Assembly (NCBI RefSeq): GCF_004124325.1
Contig: NZ_QBDT01000001.1
Span: 1,178,001-1,242,000, forward strand
Direction: 5' to 3'
Length of the DNA stretch: 64,000 nucleotides
Source: Streptomyces sp. L2
Lineage (GTDB): Bacteria > Actinomycetota > Actinomycetes > Streptomycetales > Streptomycetaceae
The notes beneath the pieces were generated by a model. It had not been told where the DNA came from and searched no databases. It was given only the letters and a program-made list of their open reading frames with translations. Made by a program: the position numbers and the translations under genes. Numbering within the stretch: position 1 is the first letter of the stretch; each line of letters begins with the position of its first letter. Positions 9,558-16,841 of the stretch are shown here, in pieces.

Positions 9558-9972
9558 CCGGCAGGTCCCTTTCGCCGGGGGCGGGTGGGGGGTGGGGTGG
9601 GTGCGTCGGCCGGGTGCGGGTGGTGTGTGGCTTGTCGCGCAGTTCCCCGCGCCCCTAAGTGGGTGCAGTCACGTTGGCTAGGAGGTGCCGGGCCGCCGGG
9701 GTGGTGACATGCGGTCATCCGGGGTGCGCCTTTCGCCGGGGGTGGGGGGTGGGGTGGGTGCGGGTGGTGTGTGGCTTGTCGCGCAGTTCCCCGCGCCCCT
9801 GGGTAGGTGTAGTTACGTCGGCTGCGAGGCACCAGCCCGCTTGTCGCGCCCGCGCGGTGGAGCCGCATATCGGCGCAGCCCCGCGCCCCTGGGTGGGTGC
9901 AGTCACGTCGGCCGCGAGGTGCCGGGGCGACGGGCGCGCTCGTGTGGTGGGGGCGCTTGTTCGCGCGGCCCG
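9540..9972. repeat. Intergenic block of degenerate ~161-bp tandem duplications that include the pknG start region
   Basis: The 415 bp between pknG and the peptidase gene hold no convincing gene. GGTGACATGTGGTCATCCGG at 9542-9561 (the pknG start region read on the plus strand) recurs with one change at 9703-9722, a period of 161 bp. Each copy continues into TTTCGCCGGGGG, a GGGTGGGGTGGGTG run and GGCTTGTCGCGCAGTTCCCCGCGCCCCT (9629-9656, 9773-9800). The second copy runs into a different unit at 9843-9890 (CGCGGTGGAGCCGCATATCGG). A third decayed start-like region lies near 9971. Confidence 0.8.
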
Positions 9973-11664
9973 TCATGTGGGGTCCTCGCGGGGTGGGGGC
10001 GGGGTGGTGCAGTAGGTGAGGAAGTGGGTGGTGGCTGTTTCTGATCGGTCCAGGTCGCAGGGGGTTTGGTGGAGGTGGGCCAGGGCTTGTTCGTAGAGGC
10101 GGTAGGCCTTCATCGTGCGGTCGGTGTCGGCGGCGTTGCGCTCGCGGAAGAGGGGCCAGGTGGCGGTGACGCGGCCGAGGAGTTCCTCGCGGCGGCGCAG
10201 GCGGGTGTCGAGGAGGGTGATCGCCTGCTCCAGGCGTTGCCTGCGGCGCTCGGCCGCGTCCTCGAAGGTGAACAGGAGGTCGGCGCGGAGGGGTTCGCGG
10301 TCCCGGTCGGGGGCGTGGGCCAGCCAGGCGCTCAGCATGCGGGTGCGGCGTACAGCGGTCTCGGCCTCGGTCAGTAGGTGATGGGTGCCGGAGCCGGGGA
10401 GGATGCGGTCCCGGCGTTCTTCGAAGGTGGGGCCCAACTCCTCGTTGATGCATGCCAGTTCCTCGCTCAGCCGGGTCCAGCGGTCGCGCAGTGGGCGGTG
10501 TACGAGGGCTTCCGCGGCCTGTTCGAAGCGGTCGTGCCGGTGCCGGAACACCAGCAGCAGCCGGGCGCCCTGCTGGGTGAGCCGGTCCAGCAGACCGAGC
10601 AGCGCGTCGGGTTCGGCGGCCTCGTCGACGCCGGCGAGGACCGCGGCGAGCGGGACGCGCAGCGTGCCGAGCCGTTCGGGGAGGGGGTCCGGGCGGATGC
10701 CGAGGCGTTCGGCGATGCGGTCGGTGACCTGGGCGGCCGTCATGCCCCGTACGTCCAGGGCGAGATCGTGGCCGCCGGCCGGCGGGACCGTCTCGGGCGG
10801 GTCGTGGTCGAAGGCGCTGGTGTTGCGCTCGGTGCGCAGTTCGCGGTCGGCGAGGGTGATCGCCCGTTTCAGCGTCCAGGCGCGGGGGCCGCGGGCGGGC
10901 ACGACGGTGACCAGCACGGGCCAGCCCTCGCCGCGGAACCAGGAGGCCAGCTCGGTGGCGAACCCCACGTCGAGTTCGCCGCCGGCGCCCCTGGTGCCGG
11001 TGCGCAGCGTCCGGTCGACGGCTTCGGCGCCGTACGTCCAGGCGGAGACCTGGGGCAGATGGCGCAGGATGGTCTCGGTGGGGCTCATGTAGGTGAACGC
11101 CGTCGGCCTGCCCTCATCGACGCTGAGGACGATGCCGATCACGCGGTCGGTGGAGTGGTCGACGACGCCGGCGCCGCTGAAGCCGGGGCTGGCGAGTTCG
11201 CCCTCGGTGCGGGGGCGCAACTGGACCTGGCTGTCCCGGCCGCGGCCGCCGACCAGGGTGGCGTCGTGCCAGCGCCCCACGTCGTCCCCGACGGGGAAGC
11301 CGTACATGCTGACCGGGCCGTGCGGGGTGGCGCGCCGGTACAGCCAGGTGGTGTGCTCGGCGGGCAGCGGCTCGTCCAGGCGGAGCAGGGCGAGGTCGCC
11401 GCTGCGGTCACCGAAGGGGTCCTCGCGCTGCGGGACGTGCTCCTGCGGCAGGACGTGCGCGGGCACGGAGGGGGCGTCCGGGACTCCGGCGAAGTGGACG
11501 ACGTAGGGCCGTCCGGGGGCGACCAGGTGGGCGGCGGTGAGCACGCGGTCGGGCGCGAGCAGCACCCCCGCGCCGATCACCCCGTCGTCGCGTGTCTCGA
11601 TGCGCGCGATCCAACTGGGCATCCTCAAAAGCGATGTGACGGCTCGCTCCCCCGTGCGCGTCAT
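9973..11664 (-). CDS. Trypsin-like serine peptidase with a long C-terminal domain of unknown function
   Basis: A 563-residue protein without a signal peptide, so probably cytoplasmic. The chymotrypsin-fold domain occupies about 1-235. The triad is visible: H46 in TAAHLV, D90 in DLALLRL and S163 in GFSGAGV, which departs from the common GNSGGP but keeps the Ser. The remaining ~330 residues have a strand/helix segment without a P-loop and then a charged helical tail rich in Arg and Leu. The ATG at 11664 is chosen because earlier codons give low-complexity sequence; a later Met at 11622 is possible. The same strand continues to pknG after 415 bp of repeats, so co-transcription is uncertain. VMAP/effector-associated peptidases were considered but not proven. 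Confidence 0.75.
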   Translation of the reverse strand: MTRTGERAVTSLLRMPSWIARIETRDDGVIGAGVLLAPDRVLTAAHLVAPGRPYVVHFAGVPDAPSVPAHVLPQEHVPQREDPFGDRSGDLALLRLDEPLPAEHTTWLYRRATPHGPVSMYGFPVGDDVGRWHDATLVGGRGRDSQVQLRPRTEGELASPGFSGAGVVDHSTDRVIGIVLSVDEGRPTAFTYMSPTETILRHLPQVSAWTYGAEAVDRTLRTGTRGAGGELDVGFATELASWFRGEGWPVLVTVVPARGPRAWTLKRAITLADRELRTERNTSAFDHDPPETVPPAGGHDLALDVRGMTAAQVTDRIAERLGIRPDPLPERLGTLRVPLAAVLAGVDEAAEPDALLGLLDRLTQQGARLLLVFRHRHDRFEQAAEALVHRPLRDRWTRLSEELACINEELGPTFEERRDRILPGSGTHHLLTEAETAVRRTRMLSAWLAHAPDRDREPLRADLLFTFEDAAERRRQRLEQAITLLDTRLRRREELLGRVTATWPLFRERNAADTDRTMKAYRLYEQALAHLHQTPCDLDRSETATTHFLTYCTTPPPPREDPT

Positions 11665-11832
11665 GTCACCCGAGGTTACTCCGCGTGCCTCTCCCGTACC
11701 ACCGGTGTGCACGGGACGGGCGGGGAACGTCGAGGGGGAAGGGGGCGGCGGTCGTCCGCCGGGGGTGAGGGTGAGGGAGGAGAGCCGGGCGGCACGCCCA
11801 CTCCTCGCCACTTACAACCTATAGCGCACCGG

Positions 11833-11852
11833 GGGGCTTGCGGCAAGGCCCC
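11833..11852 (+). promoter_or_regulatory. Rifamycin-associated element (RAE)
   Basis: GGGGCTTGCGGCAAGGCCCC is, as far as I recall the published consensus, an exact match to the RAE palindrome found upstream of actinomycete rifamycin-resistance genes and needed for rifamycin induction. Its core CTTGC-G-GCAAG is a perfect dyad. It ends 59 bp before the helR GTG, an appropriate position for a promoter-proximal element. Confidence 0.9.
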
Positions 11853-11911
11853 CCTGGTGCCGCACAATCGCAGGCCGACGCCGAATCCAGGGGAATTGGG
11901 AGCTTTACGAC

Positions 11912-14080
11912 GTGTGTGCATTGTTGTCTGTGGAGGGACCGTCGTCCGCAGGCGCGTTCGACCTTCCCGACCGTCTCTCGCACAAGGCAGACCCGGCGCT
12001 GATCGCCGCCGACGAGGCGCACTTCGCGGCGATCGCGGCGAGCCTCGATGAGTCGGTCGCCGAGCTGGAGGACCGGCTGGCGGCCGAGCTGCGGGCGCCG
12101 GGCGGTGTGGGCCGGCAGGCCATGGACCGGGACGCGGAGATCCACCGGCTGACCGCGCGGCTGCGCGCCCTGCGCCGCTTCGGCCTGGACCTGTGCCTCG
12201 GGCACATGGCGGGCGCGGACGACGGCGAGCGCGTGTACGTCGGCCGGCTCGGGCTCACCGACAGCGCGGGGCGCCGGCTGCTGGTGGACTGGCGTTCCCC
12301 GGCGGCCGAGCCGTTCTTCGCGGCGACCCACGCCCACCCGATGGGGCTGGCGAGCCGCCGCCGCTACCGCTGGACCGGCGGCCGGATCAGCGACTACTGG
12401 GACGAGGTGTTCACCGCCGACGGGCTGCGGAGCGGCGCCGCGCTCGACGACCAGTCCGCGTTCATCGCCAGTCTGGGCGGCCACCGCTCGGAGCGGATGC
12501 GGGACGTGCTGGCCACCATCCAGGCCGACCAGGACGCCGTCATCCGGGCGGGCTCCCGCGGTGCCCTCGTCGTCGACGGCGGTCCGGGGACGGGCAAGAC
12601 GGTCGTCGCGCTGCACCGCTCGGCCTACCTGCTGTACTCCGACCCGCGTCTCGGGCAGCGCCGGGGCGGTGTGCTGTTCGTCGGCCCGCACCAGCCGTAC
12701 CTGGCCTATGTCGCCGACGTGCTGCCGAGCCTCGGCGAGGAGGGGGTGCGCACCTGCACCCTGCGCGACCTGGTGACCGAGGGGGCCGCGGCGGTGGCCG
12801 AGAGCGACCCGGAGGTGGCCCGGCTGAAGTCGTCCGCGGACATGGTGCGGGCGGTCGAGACGGCCGTACGGTTCTACGAGGCGCCGCCCACCGAGGGCAT
12901 GACGGTCACCACCCCCTGGGGCGAGGTGCGGCTGACCGCGCGGGACTGGGCGGAGGCGTTCGAGGCGGCCGCGGGGACGCCGCACAACGAGGGGCGCGAG
13001 CGGATCCTGTCGGCCCTGGCCGAGATCCTGCGGGACAAGCACGGCGGCGAGGTCCCGCCCGAGGAGTTCCACCGGGCGCTGCTGCGCGACCAGGAACTGA
13101 CCGGCACCCTGAACGGTGCCTGGCCGCTGCTCGAAGCGGCCGACCTGGTGGGCGACCTGTGGTCGGTGCCCGCCTACCTCCGGCTCTGTGCCCCCTGGCT
13201 GACCCCGGACGAGGTACGGCGGCTGCGGCGCGCGGAGGGCGGGGCGTGGACGGTGTCCGACCTGCCGCTGCTGGACGCGGCCCGGCAGCGGCTCGGCGAT
13301 CCGCGGGCGGCGGAGCGTGACCGCCGCCGGCGGGCGACCGCCGCCGCGGAACGCGAGCGGATGGCGGGTGTCATCGACAACGTGCTGGCGGCCGACGACG
13401 ACGGCGAGGGCGCGGTGACGATGCTGCGCGGGCGGGACCTGCGGGACCGGCTGGTCGACGAGGACGCCCTGCCCGGCGCCGAACCCGATCCGCTGGCCGG
13501 TCCGTTCGCGCACATCGTGGTGGACGAGACGCAGGAACTGACCGACGCGGAGTGGCAGATGCTGTTGCTGCGCTGTCCGTCCCGGAGTCTCACGGTCGTC
13601 GGGGACCGCGCGCAGGCACGGCACGGGTTCACCGAGTCGTGGCGGGAGCGGCTGGAGCGGATCGGGCTCGACCGGATCGAGGTGGCCTCGCTGGGCATCA
13701 ACTACCGGACGCCGAGGGAGGTCATGGCGGAGGCCGAGCCGGTGATCCGGGCCGTGCTGCCGGACGCCAACGTGCCGGCGTCCGTGCGCGACGCCGGGGA
13801 GCCGGTCGTCCACGGGCGGGTCGCGGACCTGGAGCCGGTCCTCGACGCCTGGCTCGCGGAGCACGCCGAGGGGGTGGCGTGCGTGATCGGCGCTCCCGCG
13901 TTCCGGCCGTCGTCGCCCCGAGTCCGGTCGCTGACACCGCAGTTGTCGAAGGGACTGGAGTTCGACCTGGTCGTCCTGGTGGAGCCGGAGGCGTTCGGCA
14001 CGGGTGTCGAGGGCGCCGTCGACCGGTATGTGGCGATGACGCGGTCGACCCGCCGGCTCGTCGTGCTCACGGACCGCTGA
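11912..14080 (+). CDS. helR: HelR/HelD-class RNA-polymerase-associated helicase (rifamycin tolerance)
   Basis: A 722-residue superfamily-1 ATPase of the HelD class. The N-terminus is a long coiled-coil arm (about 25-95), the part that enters the RNA polymerase channels in HelD proteins. Walker A is GGPGTGKT at 223-230, Walker B is VVDETQEL, and a UvrD-type C-terminal motif with GLEFDLVVLVEPEAF is present. Known family biology: HelR displaces rifamycins from RNA polymerase and confers resistance; it is induced through an RAE. The RAE just upstream is the strongest reason to choose HelR over generic HelD. The GTG at 11912 has GGGAG 9 nt upstream. Its 3' end overlaps the convergent PPOX gene by 14 bp. 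Confidence 0.92.
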   Translation: MCALLSVEGPSSAGAFDLPDRLSHKADPALIAADEAHFAAIAASLDESVAELEDRLAAELRAPGGVGRQAMDRDAEIHRLTARLRALRRFGLDLCLGHMAGADDGERVYVGRLGLTDSAGRRLLVDWRSPAAEPFFAATHAHPMGLASRRRYRWTGGRISDYWDEVFTADGLRSGAALDDQSAFIASLGGHRSERMRDVLATIQADQDAVIRAGSRGALVVDGGPGTGKTVVALHRSAYLLYSDPRLGQRRGGVLFVGPHQPYLAYVADVLPSLGEEGVRTCTLRDLVTEGAAAVAESDPEVARLKSSADMVRAVETAVRFYEAPPTEGMTVTTPWGEVRLTARDWAEAFEAAAGTPHNEGRERILSALAEILRDKHGGEVPPEEFHRALLRDQELTGTLNGAWPLLEAADLVGDLWSVPAYLRLCAPWLTPDEVRRLRRAEGGAWTVSDLPLLDAARQRLGDPRAAERDRRRRATAAAERERMAGVIDNVLAADDDGEGAVTMLRGRDLRDRLVDEDALPGAEPDPLAGPFAHIVVDETQELTDAEWQMLLLRCPSRSLTVVGDRAQARHGFTESWRERLERIGLDRIEVASLGINYRTPREVMAEAEPVIRAVLPDANVPASVRDAGEPVVHGRVADLEPVLDAWLAEHAEGVACVIGAPAFRPSSPRVRSLTPQLSKGLEFDLVVLVEPEAFGTGVEGAVDRYVAMTRSTRRLVVLTDR

Positions 14081-14549
14081 GGTCCCGGGCGCCCGGCTCT
14101 CCGGTGCGCGCCTGCCAACCGCTCCAGCGGCGGACGGCGACGGTGATCACCGGCCCGGCCGGCGGACGGTCCCGGTACTGCGGGTACTTCTCGCGCAGCA
14201 GCGCCACGGCGGCGTCGTACGCCTGCCGTTCGGCCGGATCGGTGGTGCCGGGCGCGAGGATCCGGGCGTCGCCGTCGGCCCGGGACCACCACAACTGGTC
14301 CCAGTCCTCGTCGTAGGCGTCGGCGAGGAGGCAGACCTCCGGGTGGGCGGCGATGTGGGCCAGCCGTCTCAGGCGCGGGGTGCTCTTGGGCTTGTGGTCG
14401 ACGGCGGTCACCAGGCGGTCCGGGCCGCTCGCGGCGGCGAAGGTGACGGGCACCTGATGGGGCCGGCCCGCCGGGTCGACCGTGGCCAGCCGGGCGACGC
14501 GGGACGCGGTGAACCTGCGCCGCGCCTCGTCCTCGGTGAGCCGGGGCAT
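14067..14549 (-). CDS. PPOX-class (split-barrel) flavin/F420-dependent oxidoreductase
   Basis: A 160-residue protein with the pyridoxamine-5'-phosphate-oxidase-like split barrel. It opens with MPRLTEDEARRRFTASRVA and RLATVDPAGRPHQVPVTF, the usual first strands of the TIGR03668-type actinobacterial subfamily, which binds F420 or FMN. A conserved WWSRADGDARIL segment follows. The substrate is unknown. The ATG at 14549 lies 2 bp after the stop of the phosphoribosyltransferase gene, so the two are co-transcribed. The gene ends inside the last codons of convergent helR. Confidence 0.8.
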   Translation of the reverse strand: MPRLTEDEARRRFTASRVARLATVDPAGRPHQVPVTFAAASGPDRLVTAVDHKPKSTPRLRRLAHIAAHPEVCLLADAYDEDWDQLWWSRADGDARILAPGTTDPAERQAYDAAVALLREKYPQYRDRPPAGPVITVAVRRWSGWQARTGEPGARDLSGP

Positions 14550-14551
14550 CC

Positions 14552-15193
14552 TCAGCGCCCGTCCAGCGCGGCGAGCACGTCGGCGTCCGACAGTTGCCCG
14601 AAGTCGTCGTACCACTGGCCGACGGCGGCGAAGCCGGGCGGGCGGCACGGGCAGACGACGGTGTCGGCCTCGGCGGCGAGCCGTTCGAGCGAGTCGGGGG
14701 CGCCGACCGGGACGGCCAGCAGGAGGCGGGCGGGCGCCCGGCGGCGAACGTGGCGGAGGGCGGCGCGGGCGGTGGCGCCGGTGGCCAGACCGTCGTCGAC
14801 CACGACGACCGTACGGCCGCCCAGTTCGGGCGGCGGGCGCTCGCCCCTGTACCGGCGCTCCCGGCGGCGCAGTTCGCACCGTTCACGCTCCACGAGCGGT
14901 GCGAGCGCTTCCCTTGTCAGGCCGAGGCGGTCCAGGGTGTCCTGGTCGAAGAGGGGCGGATCGTCGCCGACGAGCGCGCCGACCGCGAACTCCTGGTGCC
15001 GCGGGGCGCCGATCTTGCGTACGACGAGCACGTCGAGCGGCGCGTCGAGGGCGCGGGCGACGGGCGCGGCGACGGTGATGCCGCCGCGGGGCAGAGCCAG
15101 GACGACCGGGTCGTGCAGTTCGCCTTGCTCGCCGAGGTCCGTGAGCAGGCCGGCGAGTTCCCGCCCGGCCGCGGCACGGTCCCGGAAGCGCAT
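14552..15193 (-). CDS. Phosphoribosyltransferase-fold protein
   Basis: A 213-residue type I phosphoribosyltransferase. The PRPP-binding signature is at 129-142 (VVVVDDGLATGATA), and the flexible-loop and PPi-loop regions fit (LALPRGGITVAAPVA; VVRKIGAPRHQEFA). This subfamily is widespread in Streptomyces stress-related loci and its substrate is not established. The ATG at 15193 is preceded by GGAGAGG at about 10 nt. The gene reads directly into the PPOX gene (2-bp gap). A perfect 9+9 dyad lies 113-137 bp upstream and may be its operator. Confidence 0.82.
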   Translation of the reverse strand: MRFRDRAAAGRELAGLLTDLGEQGELHDPVVLALPRGGITVAAPVARALDAPLDVLVVRKIGAPRHQEFAVGALVGDDPPLFDQDTLDRLGLTREALAPLVERERCELRRRERRYRGERPPPELGGRTVVVVDDGLATGATARAALRHVRRRAPARLLLAVPVGAPDSLERLAAEADTVVCPCRPPGFAAVGQWYDDFGQLSDADVLAALDGR

Positions 15194-15305
15194 GGTCCAT
15201 GTCCTCTCCGCCGGGTCGGTCCCTCCCCGCACCTCCATGGTGCTACGGCGGCGGTGCCGGGCGCGCGGCCGGCCTCCGGTATCCGAGCGCAGCATTCGAA
15301 CGTGT

Positions 15306-15330
15306 GGACTATACACTCAGCGTATAGTCC
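15306..15330. promoter_or_regulatory. Perfect 25-bp dyad, candidate operator
   Basis: GGACTATAC (15306-15314) and GTATAGTCC (15322-15330) are exact reverse complements separated by ACTCAGC. The element is AT-rich for its surroundings, contains TATAC/GTATAG half-sites and sits between the phosphoribosyltransferase start (minus) and the deacetylase remnant (plus). It looks like a site for a dimeric repressor, with a promoter overlap likely. The regulator is unknown to me. Confidence 0.7.
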
Positions 15331-15397
15331 CCGCACGCCTCTTTCGACCGAGAAGATCCCGGCCCGGCCGCGCGCGCCCCACTGTTCGCACGGGAAG

Positions 15398-16206
15398 ATG
15401 CGTGCACCGAGCAGAAGGTTGCGGCCTGTCCGCACTCGCGTCCGCCGCCCTCTGCCTGGCGCTGTCCCTCTCCGGCTGCGCCAAGGTCGACACGACCGCG
15501 CCGAGCAGCGCAGGGGCCGAGGCGGCACCGGGGGCGCCGGCCCACTTCGGGACCGTCGACTGCAGCAAGGTGAACGGAGCGAAGCCGGAGTGAATGGGGG
15601 TGCCCCCTCTGGGGGAGCATCGCGCTCACCTTCGACGCGGGGCCCAGCGAGAACTCGGCGCGGCTGCTCGACATCCTCAAGGAGAAGAAGGTCCCGGCCA
15701 CCTTCTTCCTGCTCGGCAAGCGGCACATCGAGAAGTACCCGGAGCTGGTCAAGCGGATGGCGGCCGAGGGGCACGAGGTCGCGAGCCACACCTGGGACCA
15801 CCAGATCCTCACGCGGATATCGGACCACGAGATACGCGCGGAGCTGAAGCGGCCCGACGACGCGATCGAGCGGCTCACCGGGCACAAGCCGACGCTGATG
15901 CGGCCGCCGCAGGGGCGCACGGACGAGAACGTCACCCGGATCTGCAAGGAGATGGGGCTCGCGCAGGTGCTGTGGAGTGTGACGGCGAAGGACTACACGA
16001 CGACCGACTCCGCGCTGATCACCAAGCGGGTGCTGGCGCAGGCGGACCGGGACGGGATCATTCTGCCGCACGACATCTACCAGGGGACCGTGCCTGCCGT
16101 GCCCGGGATCATCGATGCACTGAAGGCTCGGGGGTTCGTGTTCGTGACGGTGCCTCAGTTGCTGGCGCCGGGGAAGCCTGTGCCTGGGAAGATTTACCGG
16201 CCCTGA
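15398..16206 (+). pseudogene. Polysaccharide deacetylase (NodB-fold) lipoprotein, frame-disrupted
   Basis: The pieces of one lipoprotein deacetylase lie in different frames. A GTG at 15402 (or an ATG at 15398, one frame off) starts a lipoprotein signal ending in LSLSGC and continues to VDCSKV before a TGA at 15591. The catalytic domain resumes in another frame at 15619 (IALTFDAGP) and runs to 16206. NodB motifs are otherwise intact: TFDAGP, SHTWDH, RPPQGR and ILPHD. Between VDCSKV and IALTF lie about 46 nt where two codons would suffice, including GGGGGTGCCCCC and CTCTGGGGGAG. No start codon precedes the TFDAGP motif in its frame; the first ATG (15757) would omit it. A sequencing error cannot be excluded, but a simple 1-nt error does not explain the extra ~40 nt. 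Confidence 0.75.
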
Positions 16207-16258
16207 ACAGTTGGCCTGTGGCCTTGACCGTCGTTCGGCCGCGGGTGCGTTGTGGCTT

Positions 16259-16306
16259 GTCGCGCCCACGCGGCGGAGCCGCATATCGACACGGCCCCGC
16301 GCCCCT
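16259..16306. repeat. Dispersed intergenic repeat, CATATCG type
   Basis: The 48 bp from GTCGCGCCCACGCGGCGG to CCCCGCGCCCCT contain the hairpin GCGGC-GGA-GCCGC followed by ATATCG. It matches 26598-26645 almost base for base and 9843-9890 with a few changes. It lies in the gap between the deacetylase remnant and the SRPBCC gene. Confidence 0.8.
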
Positions 16307-16385
16307 CGGGGGGTGCAGGCGCCGCGTGCTTCATCGGCGTCCCGGGTTCATGTGCTGGCTGCGGCGATTGCCTACGATCATCTCC

Positions 16386-16826
16386 GTGCCCAGCATCTTC
16401 TTTCGACGTACCGTGCCGCTCCCCCTCGACGAGGCGTGGCGGCGGCTGACCGTGTGGCCTCGGCATGGGGAGGTCGTGCCGTTGACGAGGGTTCGGGTGA
16501 TGACGCCTGGGCCCACCCGGGTGGGGACCCGGTTCGTGGCGCGGTCGGGGGTCGGGCCGCTCGGGTTCGACGACGTGATGGAGGTGACCGTCTGGGAGCC
16601 GCCGGGGGACGGGGTGGCGGGGCGTTGCCGGCTGGAGAAGCGGGGCCGGGTGGTGCTGGGCTGGGCCGAGATCGAGGTGCACCCGGGGCCGGGCGGCCGT
16701 ACCCGGGTGGTGTGGCGCGAGGAGGTGCGGCTGCGCTTCCTGCCCGGCGCCTTCGACGGCGTCGTGGCGGGTGTCGGCCGGGTGGTGTTCGGGCGCGCGG
16801 CGAACCGGCTCCTCAGGCGGGCATGA
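16386..16826 (+). CDS. SRPBCC (START/Bet v1-fold) protein
   Basis: A 146-residue protein reading PSIFFRRTVPLPLDEAWRR followed by LTVWPRHGEVVPLT, the usual beginning of actinobacterial polyketide-cyclase/SRPBCC ligand-binding proteins, with the later GWAEIEV and VVWREEV strands. These have a hydrophobic pocket for lipids or aromatic ligands; the ligand here is unknown. The GTG at 16386 fits family length. An upstream in-frame ATG at 16350 would add 12 residues and cannot be ruled out. It is convergent with xdhC, 16 bp apart. Confidence 0.75.
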   Translation: MPSIFFRRTVPLPLDEAWRRLTVWPRHGEVVPLTRVRVMTPGPTRVGTRFVARSGVGPLGFDDVMEVTVWEPPGDGVAGRCRLEKRGRVVLGWAEIEVHPGPGGRTRVVWREEVRLRFLPGAFDGVVAGVGRVVFGRAANRLLRRA

Positions 16827-16841
16827 GGAAGTGACGGGACG

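Noticed and set aside
9554..10453. A Pro/His/Arg-rich 299-codon minus-strand frame between pknG and the peptidase
   Set aside because: It is composed of the translated intergenic repeats and an out-of-frame part of the peptidase gene.
5649..11664. VWA protein plus trypsin-like peptidase as a VMAP (vWA-MoxR associated) ternary system
   Set aside because: No MoxR ATPase is present and the peptidase C-terminus lacks a motif I can tie to VMAP. The PknG/GlnX-like context explains the genes better.
15594..16385. ATG at 15594 as start of a protein continuous with the SRPBCC gene
   Set aside because: That frame is out of phase with the deacetylase motifs and encodes no recognisable domain until about 16386.
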